From Lepidostoma basale (Eukaryota > Arthropoda > Insecta > Trichoptera > Lepidostomatidae): DNA of 64,000 bases. The DNA lies in the NCBI GenBank assembly GCA_022606425.2, contig JAHDVF020000418.1, forward strand, positions 682,001-746,000, given 5' to 3'. The notes below the pieces were generated by a model, which ran no database searches, was not told the origin of the DNA, and was given only the letters and a program-made list of their open reading frames with translations. This document shows, one piece after another, positions 20,930 through 31,689 of the stretch. A program made the translations under genes and the position numbers. Positions within the stretch are counted from its first letter, which is position 1, and every line of letters begins with the position of its first letter.

Positions 20930-21430
20930 TTAGATTAATTTCATTCACTTGTTCCAGATTTATACCATTCACGCTAATGTTGCAGACTGTCATGATTCCT
21001 TCTTTTTTGAAAATCTTTACCTTGGACCTCATCATCATCAGATCGTATCGCATGCATACCTCATGCATACTAGACACCAGGACGTGTAGTTCATGTTCTC
21101 CATCTGCAAGTAGGACAGCGTCTTCCGCATACAATAGAAAACTTACTGACACTTTACTCATTTTTGCGCCAGCATTAAACCCTTTCATACATGTCCATAT
21201 ATAAATCCACACAAAAAATAATCACTTGGATGGTTTGGACATATGGAACGAATGGATGAGAAAAAAAGGTCAAAAAGTTATACACAAGCAGTGTGAATGG
21301 AAAAATAAGTCGAGGATGGCCGGGGAAAACATGGCATGATCAAATGTATCAATTACTAAAAAGCGACCACACTCGAAATCGGAAAAACGACGAGCGTGCA
21401 TATAACGATGTTTGATGTACAGGAAACTAG
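20930..21430. mobile_element. second LINE-A copy with inverted 5' part
   Basis: 20935-21205 reads on the - strand as TCMKGFNAGAKMSKVSVSFL, LYAEDAVLLADGEHELHVLV and VNGINLEQVNE; motif C is YAED in place of YADD. 21206-21430 continues on the + strand as LGWFGHMERMDEKK and the 3' end. It has the same inversion layout as the preceding copy. Confidence 0.6.
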
Positions 21431-21830
21431 AGGTAACTAACTAACTAACTAACGATCACGCCGTCTCCCCGAAGGGATAGGCAGAAAGAATGGACTGCCA
21501 CACTTTTCTTTCCTGGCATATTTCTCTCGCTTCCTCATACATCGTGTCATGCACGCGCGTCGATTTCTCTGACTCCTCACATGGTCGACATTCAATATTT
21601 GATTTATTTGATCGTGCCACGTTTTCCTCGGTCTTCCTCTAATTCTGGTTCCAATTACATCATTAACATATAATTTTTTTACCATTATTTCTTCATTCAT
21701 TCTTTCTATATGTCCAATTCATCTTAATGATCCTTTCATTATTATTAAACTAGAGGTATGTCAGGACAAACCAGTATGGCGGTCGATCCTTTCTGCCTAC
21801 CCCTTCGGAGAAACGGCGTGATGGTTAGTT
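21430..21830. mobile_element. LINE-A 3' fragments in convergent arrangement
   Basis: 21430-21740 is a - strand LINE-A 3' end (NEEIMVKKLYVNDVIGTRIR, RPRKTWHDQINQIL). 21745-21830 is a + strand terminus (GTATGTCAGGACA...CGTGATGGTTAG). The join is at a short ATT run. Confidence 0.55.
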
Positions 21831-21933
21831 ATTTACATGAATTTAGCTTGCGTTATAATTATGTAGAAATTAGCAAATAAAAATCGTCATCGCGAGATAA
21901 ACTATTATCGCTTTTTTAACTCGATACCCTTAA

Positions 21934-22723
21934 CCCTTAACGTACCGTGTTCAAAACAAAACGCTTGCTCCCATGTGGTAAGTTCAGTTTACCGCTAACT
22001 TTATCTAAATATCAAGCATATGACTAGATGAATCAAAATTTAATTTATGTCATCTTGTAGGGAATTTCATTAGGAATAGATCGATATCTATAACATACAT
22101 GGATTATTTGAAAAACATATCATTATTATTTTTTTTCTGGAACCATGCGATTTCTGATATGTAATGCGTCACAACACACGATCGACTAAACGTCAGGTAA
22201 ATACTTGTCTTGCGGCCGGCGGCCGGCGCGGGCGGGGCGAAACTTTACGAGATTTTACGTATGATAAAGGCACCTAGGCAAAATGTATAAGTACGTTCAA
22301 GACAACGCGTACGTATTAATATTTGTCCCTTTTGGTAAAGTGTTAATATTTTCACAGTTCTGATATTATTAAGTTGCGTGCTGCGTTTCGTCCACAGTCG
22401 ATATTATTACGTACCTATGAAAAGGTCAAACATATAATTTATAATGCGTTCAAAACAGCGAGTAAGTATTTGTCACTTTTGATAAAGTTGTAAATATTAG
22501 CAAAACAAATTCTACCTTAACACGAATGAAGGTGAGGGCAGTCTTAGAAAATATTTTTTTTGGGATGAAGGAAGTAATTTTTTGCTTTTTTTTTATTACG
22601 AAATATTGAGAACACTTCAATGGAGGATTACAATTTTTTTATAATATTAGGGTCCATAGGTTTTAAGAAAATCAACTTTAAATTGGCAGTGGAAACTCAA
22701 TTTACCACATGGCAACGCGACGG
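21934..22723. mobile_element. piggyBac-like non-autonomous element, copy 1
   Basis: Bordered by TTAA on each side (21930-21933 and 22724-22727). The left end begins CCCTTAACGTACCGTG; the right end, inverted, begins CCGTCGCGTTGCCATGTGGT. Both ends carry a CCATGTGGTAA-(A/G)TT-(G/C)AGTTT subterminal inverted motif. A second copy in opposite orientation lies at 31884-32668. It has no open frame of note and contains a GC-rich patch (GGCCGGCGGCCGGCGCGGG) near 22215. TTAA targets and CC ends point to a piggyBac-related transposase acting in trans. Confidence 0.7.
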
Positions 22724-22727
22724 TTAA

Positions 22728-23560
22728 GCAAAAAAAATATACGTATTTATCTGTGTATAGTAAACAAAAATATAGAAACGCCATAAACAAAATTCAGCCA
22801 GTACCTAATCACAATGAGGACTTCATTCTCTGTAAAAAAAAAAGTGCATATTTTGAATATGCACGCACTCTTTATTTAAATTTTCCCCCTGGAATCTAAC
22901 TAGAACCGATAAAAATGACCTTAAATGCACCAATTAGTAAAACGGGCAACAGATTTTAATTCACAACATTACTGTACGATACAGAAGAAAAACCTTTTTT
23001 GCAAATAGCCCGATTTATGCAAACAGCCGAGTTAGCCCCAAAAGATCGTAATCGATTCGCGGAGTCGGAAAATGTCGGGAGTTGGAAAGAGACGAGGAGC
23101 GCGCATCTGATTGGTCGAGGCACGTCGTACGATTTTTGATTACAGACTTCCGATTGGACGAATACACGCGCCAACTGTTGCAATGCTGCGTTCGCACGAA
23201 ATTGAATACGCTAAAATGCGAAGGCGATTTTTAAAAACAAAATTTATTTTAACAATAATATGTTTAAGATTGATTGCTAATAATTCAATATAGGTTACGT
23301 TAATATGACTCACTAGAGCGAATGGGACGCACTGACGGCATTTCTGGGAATGGTTCTGGCAGTAAAAGAGGCATTGAAGCGAAATATGTGTTTTTTTTTT
23401 TTCAAAAACAGCCTATCTATAGATGTAGGCTAAGTATCTCTAACTTTTGACATAGTCCCAATTTCATTTTTCCTTCGGCGATAAGGCGCAAAACTCAAAT
23501 CGGACCAGCACAGCAAAAAATATCTTCGAATTCCACCATTTTTATTTATTTAAATCATAA
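22728..23560. other. no gene seen
   Basis: AT-rich sequence with no credible exon or recognised repeat. 23040-23200 is somewhat less AT-rich, but the short frames there have no family resemblance. Confidence 0.5.
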
Positions 23561-23564
23561 CTAA

Positions 23565-24035
23565 CTAACTAACTTACCATAAGGTAGGCAGAAAGAATGG
23601 AACGCCACACTGTTCTGTCCTGACATACGTCTCTCGCTTCCTCTACATTCATACATCTTGTCATGCACGCACGTCGATTTTTCTGACTCCTCACGTGACC
23701 GACATTCAATATTTGATTGATTTGATCGTGCCACGTTTTCCTCGGCCTTCCTCTATTTCTAGCTCCGTTCACGCTGTTTACATATACCTTCTTTACCATT
23801 CTGTCTTCACTCATTCTTTCCATGTGTCCAAACCATCTTAATGACCCTTTCCTTATTTTGTTCATAACACTTTCATTCGCACCACATTCACTTCTTATAC
23901 TTGCATTTGTCACTCTATCATATACAGATTTGCCACACATTCGTCTTAGAGATCTCATTTCTACTGCATTTATTCTACTTTCATCCTTCTTTTGCCAGTT
24001 CCATGCTTCACTTCCATACATAAGGGTCGGCACAC
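23565..24035 (-). mobile_element. LINE-A C-terminal fragment, long open frame
   Basis: The - strand frame (160 codons) reads VPTLMYGSEAWNWQKKDESR, INAVEMRSLRRMCG, SLRWFGHMERMSEDRMVKKV, RPRKTWHDQINQILNVGHVR and NRRACMTRCMNVEEARDVCQ with no interruption, so this is one of the youngest LINE-A fragments. It lacks the reverse transcriptase core. The (GTTA)n tail is at 23560-23575. Confidence 0.75.
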
Positions 24036-24039
24036 CATA

Positions 24040-25480
24040 AACCATATCCAATTTTGCATTTTACCCACGAGATGCATAGCATGTAGCAATGCCGTCTGAA
24101 AATCTCTGTTTACCTTTGATATTTTCAAGACGGCGCGGTACTTGGCATGTAGTGCATATACAAATTTCTAATACGAATAAATGGTGTTATGCACAATTGG
24201 TCCGGTGTGAACGCGCTAAGGCATTTGATAACGGCAAGCTAAGAAAGTGGGTAACTATTTAATTTTAATTTGAATGGAGCGCATTCCGAGTAGGAGAAAA
24301 AAAAGTATCATAAAGTATTCACGAACAAATGAACGTCGCACGAGTTGTCACTTTTAACACAACAAAAACAAATGGAAAATTAACATTAAAAGTGTGTTTT
24401 GAACTTGATTTGTATTGAGGAAAATACCTGCGAATTTCGTTTTTTGATATCTATGTTTAATGTATACTTTCTAATGAATTACTTTAGCATCCATTGTTTT
24501 TTTAATAGATAAGATAAACAAGTTGGGTTATAATTATGCTCACCAGAATACAAAATCTTGGCAAAGTAATTTAATTCCTGACTACCCACGCACACTGATA
24601 AAAGTTGGTATTACAACGTGCTCAGTCGTAATTTGAATCAATATTTTTTATAACTGTTGATAGAGCAAGCTGGCTACGTAAAACCGAAAGTGATACTGTT
24701 TTTCTGTTATCGTCACCAGATTAAAATAATCCCAAAGAACGCAATTTTAAACTCACATTTCGCGCTGTGGGCAGTAAACTACAGTTAAAATTGCAACAAC
24801 CACGTTTAAATGAGTCAAAACGTTTAAAAATCTATAAGGAAAAGTGGGTTTTTATGTTACCATAATAATATAACCTCAAAATATGTTCATCCTATCCTAT
24901 TAGCAAAATTAAGCAAAATAAAAATGGTTTTACTTACGTTTATAAATACTTTAAAACCGATTTAATAATAAACTTATTTTAAATAACTATATTTAACACT
25001 TTACAGTACTATAATTAATAGGAAACATCACTTATTTACACGGTAGAATATATGTGCCGACATTTGATAACAATTGTCGCCAAACCGATATAGCACTTTG
25101 GCTATTCGGTGCATAGTCAAACAATGAACCTTTCATTTATAATTTTTGTAAATATATTTTAATGAAAAACATCGTAACTAGGGTCACAGGTCGCAAAATA
25201 CGAAGCAGAAACATGTATTCATTTTGCTTTTTTGACACTTTGACAGCAAACATGGGATATACCACAGACAAACATTAATTTTTCACTAAGAATAAATTTG
25301 TGTGACTTAATTTATAATAATAAAGTTGTCTATGGTTGACATTGACCGAAAGAGTGTTGATTTCCCACAGTAAAATATTGTTTTGATTCTGACACGTCAG
25401 ACGTTTGGAATTTCACACTAAATTCATATAAAAAAAATTGTTTATTGAAGTTTTTATTTTCAAATCATCAATATTAATTC
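24040..25480. other. intergenic; no gene seen
   Basis: AT-rich sequence upstream of the Rab acceptor gene. No exon, TE end or convincing core promoter was identified. 25340-25609 probably contains the transcription start and 5' untranslated region, by position only. Confidence 0.4.
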
Positions 25481-25609
25481 GTCGTGTTATTTTCCGATAG
25501 TAAAAGTTTCAATTTAATCGTTTATTTGGCGGTTATAACCTCCAATTTGGACAATTTTTTACGTCGAATCGAAAAGTTTATTGTTGATTATTTACACAGT
25601 TTTATTGCA

Positions 25610-28600
25610 ATGGCTGAACCCGTGAACGTTGAAATTTCTGGTGACATGGATGGGCCTCCAGCGGCAGCTAAGAAGAGTTTCATAAAGTAGGTCACGATTT
25701 GTTAAATTAAAAAAATATATATATTAGATTTATTTGAACAATTGGCAAAGGGGTAGGTTAGGTTAGGTTGTTGCAGTGTGGATGTTCACTTTTTGACTCG
25801 ATCATCCTGACTCAACTCTTGTGCCTCTTCTACATTCACACGTCGTGCCGCGCACGCCCATCGTTTATTCTGACTTCGAACCTGGCCGCCTTTTAGTAAT
25901 TGATTAATTTGGTCATGCCATGTTTTCCTTCCTTGGCCTTGCTCGACTTCTTTATCCATTCATACAACTTATATATTTTTAACCATATGTTCCATATGTC
26001 CTAACCATCTTAGTGACTACCTTCGTGGCAAAGTGGCAACATCTATGACTGCCACACCAAAGGTCCCAGGTTCGATTCCTGGAGATGACAGTGTAATTCG
26101 CACATGGATGAGGGAAGAATGGTTAAAAAGATGTATACAAATAGTGCGAATAGAAAAATAGGTCGAGGAAGTCCAAAGACATGGCATGGCCAAATTAATT
26201 AATTACTGAATGGCGACCATGTTCGAAGTAGGAACAATTGGCGAGTGTGCGTATCATGGTGTGTGAATATGGAGGATGCTTGAGAGATATGTCAGAATAA
26301 AACACTGTGGCGATTAAGTCTTTGCCTACCCTATATTTAAAAAAAAGGAAGTGCGGGACACAGAAGGAAATATAAAGTAGAGTAAATGTTAGGGAGGAGG
26401 GTTAGGCGGAGAGAATGGACCGCTATACTGTTCTGCCCTGACATACTTCTTCCTCTACATTCATACATGCACGTACGTCGATTTCTCCGACTCCTCACGT
26501 GACTGACATTTAATATTTGATTTATTTTTACATAATACACAAATGAGACATAACAAACGAAAAACATTTAGGCCACTCATTTGGACACAAAACGGTGTTT
26601 CAAAGATAAGATAAAACAACATTAAACTAAAAAATCCTTCATATCAGAAGGAACCCAAATATGCTGACGTCAGTGAGGCGGTACTCTTTCCAGAATTTGT
26701 AATATTTTTTTTATGAATACTGCCTCACTGACACTGAAAATGTCCAAATTCGAGATAATTAGATTGATTTGATCATGCCACGTTTTCCTCAGCCTTCCTC
26801 TACTTCGAGCTCCATTCACGTCGTTTACACATACCTTCTTCACTCATTCTTTCTATGTGTTCAAACCATCTTAAAGACCCTTTAATTATTTTGTTCATAA
26901 CACTTTCATTCGCACCGCGTTCACTTCTTATATTTGCATTTGACACTCTATCATATACAGATTTAGCAGACATTCGTCTTAGAGATCTCATTTCCACAGT
27001 TCATGCTTCATTACCATACATAATGGTCGGCACAAGAATACCATTATGTACTGCCATCTCAGCTGTTTTGGATAGGCTTTTGTTTGCGATGACAACTTTA
27101 AGTGCACCACTTACTCTGTTGCCTGCCCCAACCCTTCTTTCAATATCCTTCTCCACTCTCCCATCCTTTGTATTGTTTTATTTAATTATTATATGAATTG
27201 TCTTTTGTCTGTTTCAGCTTCAATATGAGCCAGCTAGGTCAGACACTGACCCCTGCTTCGGTGATGGCCCTCATAGCCGCGCAGAGGCAAGCTATCCGCC
27301 CGTGGTTGCAGTTCTTGCAGACCTCAAACTTCAAGGTATAATATTTTACTGTCCTGTCATAAGCAAATGCATTTGTTATTTATATTCTTGTAGCGATATC
27401 CTTTTGTCTCCCAAATACCTCAATTTGGTCACCCGCCGACTTACGAGCAGCTGTAATCTAGTCGAAAAATAAGATCAGTATCAAAGAAACCTAAAAGGAA
27501 TTGTATAGTACTTCTTCTTCGATGGCCCTACAGCCCATATCGAGCCTTAGCCTCCAGTATTATTCGCCTCCAACTCCTCCTGTCCTCTGCTTCGACCCTC
27601 CAATCTGACACTCGTAACAACTTCGCCCTATATCTCCCAACTTCATCCTCCCATCGCAGCCTTGGTCGTCCAATCTGTCTTCTACTACCTGGGTGCCACT
27701 CCAGCAATCTTTTTGGGGTTTGCGATGACGACATCCTCTGCACGTGACCGGCCCATCTCAATCTATTCAGTCTGACCTGTGTGGAGAGACTGGGAGCTTT
27801 GTAAATATGGTACAGCTTGTCATTATGCCGCACTATCCAGCCTTCACCGTCATTCACAGGTCCCAGAATTCTACGCAGAACCCTTCTCTCAAAAGTATCC
27901 GGTCGCTTGTATAGTACTCTTAGCATAATTAATACGAATGAAAATGTCTGTTTTATAGAAGTTTTATTATATTTTATATGAATCACATATTTCACTTGTC
28001 TTAAGCAATATCAAATGTATCATTTGATACTGCCTTAGACAGGTAAAAAATGTCATTTCCATAAACTATAATAAAACATGTATCAAACAGACATTTTCAT
28101 TAGTATTAATAATTTAATATGGAGTTTCACAATAATTGTTCAAGAAACAATAAAGCACATAAAATGGCACATAAAATAGCACATAAAATGGCACATTACT
28201 GGTTTTAAATATGACACCTTATGGGCTTTGATGCTGTTTGCAACCCTATTTGACACCTTGATTGATAACAAACCAGGCTGCACGATCTCCATTTGCTCTG
28301 ACACTAGCAGTGCTCTCCGTGTATCAGTTTTGTGCTTATTCCAATCCAGACAAAAATATCCTAACCTAAGAGATCATACGCTTTTTGCAAATCGACAAAC
28401 GCACAGAAGAGTTTACTGTTTTTGGCCAGAAACTTCTGTCTATGTATGAAGTGCAAAAATTTGATCCATACATGAGAGAGTATGGTAGCTATCCGTGTTT
28501 CTATCCCTTGGCATTTCTTTTAAGAATGCTCAGGACCAACTCTCTGCGGCTTCGAAGAGATGGGCATCTCATAACCCATTTCTTTAGATTAATCAGGGGA

Positions 28601-31436
28601 TATTTCAAGAACTCGGCCGTGCTGAAGACCTTTGTCTTTTTGTCCCTGATAGATATCTCCGACAGCATAGATTGTTTTACCTACCGGCTGCCAGAACCAA
28701 CCCGCTTCTGGTGACACCGGTGGGAAGAGCAATTAGTCTGCTGAACGCGGTCTCCTCGGAGATCGAAGTCTTTTGTTTTAGTGATAGTATGTGGAACCAT
28801 CTCTCATGCGTTCCTGGTATTATATTTTACCTGTACTCAATAGATGCCTTAAACATTAATATTGTTTGTAATGTCTGTTGAGATAATAAACAGATTTGAT
28901 ATTAAAAATGTTATTTGTTCCAGGTCCCTTCTACCCTACCTCGCCTGAGCAAGCGCCTGGTGAGGAACGTGGAATATTTCCAAGCCAACTATCTCTTTGT
29001 ATTCCTGGCCCTGTTTGCTTACTGTCTGTGAGTATCGCTTTTTATACTCTTCAACAATCGTAAAAATATTTATATGTCTTGTTATACACGATCTAAAATC
29101 ACAATTCATGCATTTGCCTATTGAATGCATTACCGCATTTAACATTTTTTTTTTTAATATGTAATTGACGTTTTCCTAATACTACTAACTAACCATTACG
29201 CCATCGAAATAATGAACTGCCACACTGTTTTTCCTGCTTCTTTCGCTTTCTCAACGTTCATACATCCTATCATGGACGTGTGTCGATTTCTCCGACTCCT
29301 CACGTGGTAGACTGATCTATTTAATTATATTTTTAACAATTTTTAAATGATTTTAGGATAACTTCGCCTCTCTTGTTACTGGCCATAGCCGGGAATCTCT
29401 TCGCCTGCCACAAGTTCAAGTCTAATCCTATGAAATGGAAAGTAAGTAGCATCCATATTTTTAAGACAGTCTTATGATTTTACTGAAATCTCTTAATGGA
29501 AGCTCATTTTAAATTATTATGAAATAGAACAACGTTTTTTTAACTACCAAAAACAGCTTTTTGCTGCCAACCATAAACAACTGAACACAGATTAGTCAGT
29601 TTTTCTACCCTCACAATAAGTAAATCACTATTTTCCATTTCAAATTTGAACTAGTCATTTAAAAACTATATTTACTACGAATTAAAAATTAAAAAAATAG
29701 CTATGCTTACTCCTTCTTTTAATAGATCTGATGATCTGTCCCTCCATCTCTTCGATAGTCTTCCAGGTGGGCGGTGTCCGGAGGGGATTTTGTAAGGGTA
29801 CGGCCACACCGGAGTGCCTGGGTAGGTGCCAAGACACAGTTCGCTTGTTATCACGTCCTGTGGCGCGAACCCTATAGTGTGGCCGGTCCCATAGTACGCC
29901 ATATGTTGGTCCGCCAGATGTCCACCAAGTCTCCGACCCTGGCACTTTGGTGTGGTTAAGCAGCTGTATATTTTCATATAATTTTTTATTGTGGTTTGTT
30001 GCAGATAGGATCATATGAACTAACTCTGGCTCACCAGTACGCTCTGGTTTGGTTGTGCTGCATACCCATCTTCCTCTGGGCTGGGGCTGGCTCCGCTCTC
30101 TTCTGGGTTCTGGGTAAGATGTCCATCCGTCTCGTTTTTTTCATAAAAGATAAACAAACAAACCATCACGCCGTTTTTCCGCAGGGGTAGGCAGAGAGAA
30201 TCGACCGCCACACTGCTCTATCCTGGCAAACCTCTCTAGCTTCCTCCACATTCATACAACGAGTCATACACGCACGTCGATTTCTCCGACTTCTAACATG
30301 ACCAACCTTAAAAATTTGATTAATGTGATCGTGCCATGTTTTCCTCGGTCTACCTTGACTCCGTACTCCAATTACATCGTTAACATATACTTTCTTAACC
30401 ATCCTTCTTTTGCCAGTTCTACGGTTCACTCCCGCCTAGAACAAGTCGCTAGGCGCAAATGGGTCACACTCTGAGACGGAACCCAGCCTGCATCGCTCAG
30501 GGCGCACTAGACTGGTCCCCTATGGGGAGAAAGAGAAAGCAAGGCAGACCTAGAGCCACCTGGAGAAGAACCCTGCAGGACGAGGTTAAGGCAGCAGGCC
30601 TCACTTGGGATGATGTTAAGCATCAGGCATGCGATAGAGTCGGGTGGAGAAGATTCCTTGAGGCCCTATGCACCACGGAGGTGTGACAGGACAAAAAGAA
30701 GAAAGAAGAAGAAGAGATATATCGCACCGTGAGTGTAAAACCGAAACAAGTGCAAATGTACAGTTTGGAGATATGGGAGTTTAAAAACTTAAACTGGTTT
30801 ATGGGTATATTACTTTAAACTGAAAATCATTGGTTTATTAAAAAAAAAACAGTTTTTCCAAGCAATATGAAGTCTTTAAACTCCCATATCTCCAAACTGT
30901 ATAATGCACTTGTTTCGGTTTTGCACTCACGGTGTGATATGTTACTATGTTGAGAAACATTTCACATATTTTAGTTCAATCTACACTATCGCCATCTATT
31001 AAGATTATATGTAAGCATTAAGCAGAATATCTTTATTAATGTAATGTGAAAGGCTATCATCAACCCAATTATCACACATTACTAGACAACGCCTGGAGAA
31101 AACTCCAATTTTTATATGCTTTTAACTTGGACCAGTTTTGTATTTGTATACATTCAAAACAAAATGCCAAATTTGTCATATTGACATTTGGTGTTTAGTT
31201 CACATTTGCACCACCGTCAGCTTACGTTTGTGCCTCTATTATGGAGGATAATATATTATTGATATAAACTATAAATTGTGTTTTATTTACACTGTTTAGA
31301 ACATTTGGATTGACCAGATTTTTTTTTCACAGGGGCTTCCGTTACGGTCATTACTCTCCACGCTGGGTTCTACAACATCGACGCCATCGTCACGGAGGAC
31401 TCGGAGGACCAGTTCCACCTTCTGGAAGAGGTTTGA
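25610..31436 (+). CDS. RABAC1: prenylated Rab acceptor protein 1 (PRA1/RABAC1 family), six exons
   Basis: Coding exons: 25610-25686, 27218-27335, 28924-29027, 29357-29441, 30005-30113, 31333-31436. All introns are GT-AG and the joins stay in frame, giving 198 residues plus stop. The family (human RABAC1 is about 185 residues) binds prenylated Rab GTPases and acts in Golgi/ER membrane trafficking. Family signatures in order are RQAIRPWLQF (exon 2), RLVRNVEYFQANYLFVFLAL (exon 3, start of the first hydrophobic hairpin), ITSPLLLLAIAGN (exon 4), AHQYALVW and WAGAGSALFWVLGA (exon 5 and the 5-6 join, second hairpin), and an acidic tail ending LLEEV. The start is the first Met of an open acidic N-terminus. 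All introns except intron 3 are loaded with TE fragments. No in-frame break was seen, so the gene is probably functional. Confidence 0.93.
25795..26020 (-). mobile_element. LINE-A 3' fragment in Rab acceptor intron 1
   Basis: Decayed - strand LINE-A end of the subfamily with GGCCGCC(A)TT (compare 3420-3520). It lacks its tail. Confidence 0.5.
26015..26100 (+). mobile_element. tRNA-derived SINE head
   Basis: CTTCGTGGCAAAGTGGCAAC (A-box-like GTGGCAAAGTGG) and GGTTCGATTCC (B box) sit about 33 bp apart, with CCACACCAAAGGTCCCAGG between. It matches the - strand copy at 35835-36050 (CCACACCAAAGGTCCCGGG). Confidence 0.6.
26100..27180. mobile_element. LINE-A fragments in Rab acceptor intron 1
   Basis: 26100-26335 is a + strand 3' end; 26395-26540 a - strand 3' end; 26765-27180 a - strand fragment reading EMRSLRRMSAKSVYDRVSNA, ESVMNKIIKGSLRWFEH, and upstream NKVSGALKV-like text. 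The last lies only 35 bp from the exon 2 acceptor. 26545-26760 shows nothing recognisable. Confidence 0.6.
27515..27905 (-). mobile_element. LINE C-terminal fragment in Rab acceptor intron 2
   Basis: The - strand frame reads FERRVLRRILGPVNDGEGW, RLNRLRWAGHVQRMSSSQTP, RLLEWHPGSRRQIGRPRLRW and WRRIILEAKARYGL then stop: an RTE-like non-LTR pol end. A related family (ILGPIQDGQTW) lies at 42890-42990 and 46085-46165. Confidence 0.65.
27928..28160. mobile_element. MITE E with long inverted arms
   Basis: TTAATACGAATGAAAATGTC at the left is answered by GACATTTTCATTAGTATTAA at about 28092-28111. The arms also share CTGTTTTATA...TTTTATTATA, and the centre is palindromic. The adjoining TAATTTAATATGGAGTTTCA and TTGTTCAAGAAACAAT recur at 44985-45070, and related ends occur at 5860-5945 and 47935-47990. 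Confidence 0.55.
28440..28905 (+). mobile_element. jockey-type LINE 3' end in Rab acceptor intron 2
   Basis: Frameshifted + strand frames read MREYGSYPCFYPLAFLLRML, HFFRLIRGYFKNSAVL and then a 3' untranslated part ending AATAAACAGATTTGATATTA, immediately before the intron's polypyrimidine tract. The ATTTGAT tail matches the TCAAATCAAATC tails at 39762 and 57235. Confidence 0.65.
29175..29325 (-). mobile_element. LINE-A 3' terminus in Rab acceptor intron 3
   Basis: Short - strand end (CTAACTAACCATTACGCC...TCCTCACGTGG on the + strand), decayed. Confidence 0.5.
29794..29960. mobile_element. MITE (Harbinger-like), copy 2, in Rab acceptor intron 4
   Basis: Begins GGGTACGGCCACACCGGAGT after TAA and ends CACTTTGGTGTGG before TTAA. 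It matches 16883-17056, including CGCGAA(C/G)C(C/G)TATAGTGTGGCC. The terminal CGTACCC of the right arm is missing. Confidence 0.55.
30160..30435 (-). mobile_element. LINE-A 3' end, (GTTT)n subfamily, in Rab acceptor intron 5
   Basis: The + strand starts AAACAAACAAACCATCACG. The - strand frame reads KRRMVKKVYVNDVIGVRS, RPRKTWHDHINQIFKVGHVR, RACMTRCMNVEEAREVCQ and AYPCGKTA. It starts about 45 bp after the exon 5 donor. Confidence 0.7.
30440..30715 (+). mobile_element. LINE C-terminal fragment in Rab acceptor intron 5
   Basis: The frame 30459-30686 reads MGHTLRRNPACIAQGALDWS, RKRKQGRPRATWRR, VKAAGLTWDDVKHQACDRVG and WRRFLEALCTTEV, followed by an AGAAG-rich tail. This is a conserved non-LTR pol end of another family, almost without decay. 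Confidence 0.65.
30718..30943. mobile_element. fold-back MITE F in Rab acceptor intron 5
   Basis: ATATCGCACCGTGAGTGTAA at the left is answered by TGCACTCACGGTGTGATAT at the right. The arms stay complementary for about 65 bp through AAACCGAAACAAGTGCA and TTTGGAGATATGGGAGTTTA, with a loop of roughly 95 bp. No target duplication is clear. Confidence 0.65.
30941..31015. repeat. repeat D, copy 2
   Basis: TATGTTACTATGTTGAGAAA with TTAGTTCAATCTACACTATC and ATTAAGATTA, matching 18726-18800. The left boundary coincides with the end of MITE F. Confidence 0.55.
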
Positions 31437-31689
31437 TGTCAGCAGAGCTTACCGGCCGGCTTCCCCACATCCTAATGCCTAGCGAGTTGGCTCAGGAACC
31501 CGGTGGACGGTACTGAATACTCTAAATAGTACATTTATTACATCGTAGTTGAATTGTAGAATTTAAAATGAGTTATATTTATGTTATTGTTTATAATATT
31601 TATAAATTTAATTATTGAATATTATAAGTATTCAATGATTTTTTATTATTGTAAATTTGTACTTACAAATATATATTTCATAACGTCAT

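Noticed and set aside
23569..24051. Host gene of 160 codons
   Set aside because: The sequence is the LINE-A C-terminus, repeated throughout the window.
26030..26085. tRNA gene suggested by A-box and GGTTCGATTCC B box
   Set aside because: No complete cloverleaf or acceptor stem can be drawn, and the same head with the same downstream body occurs at 1695 and 35835; it is a SINE.
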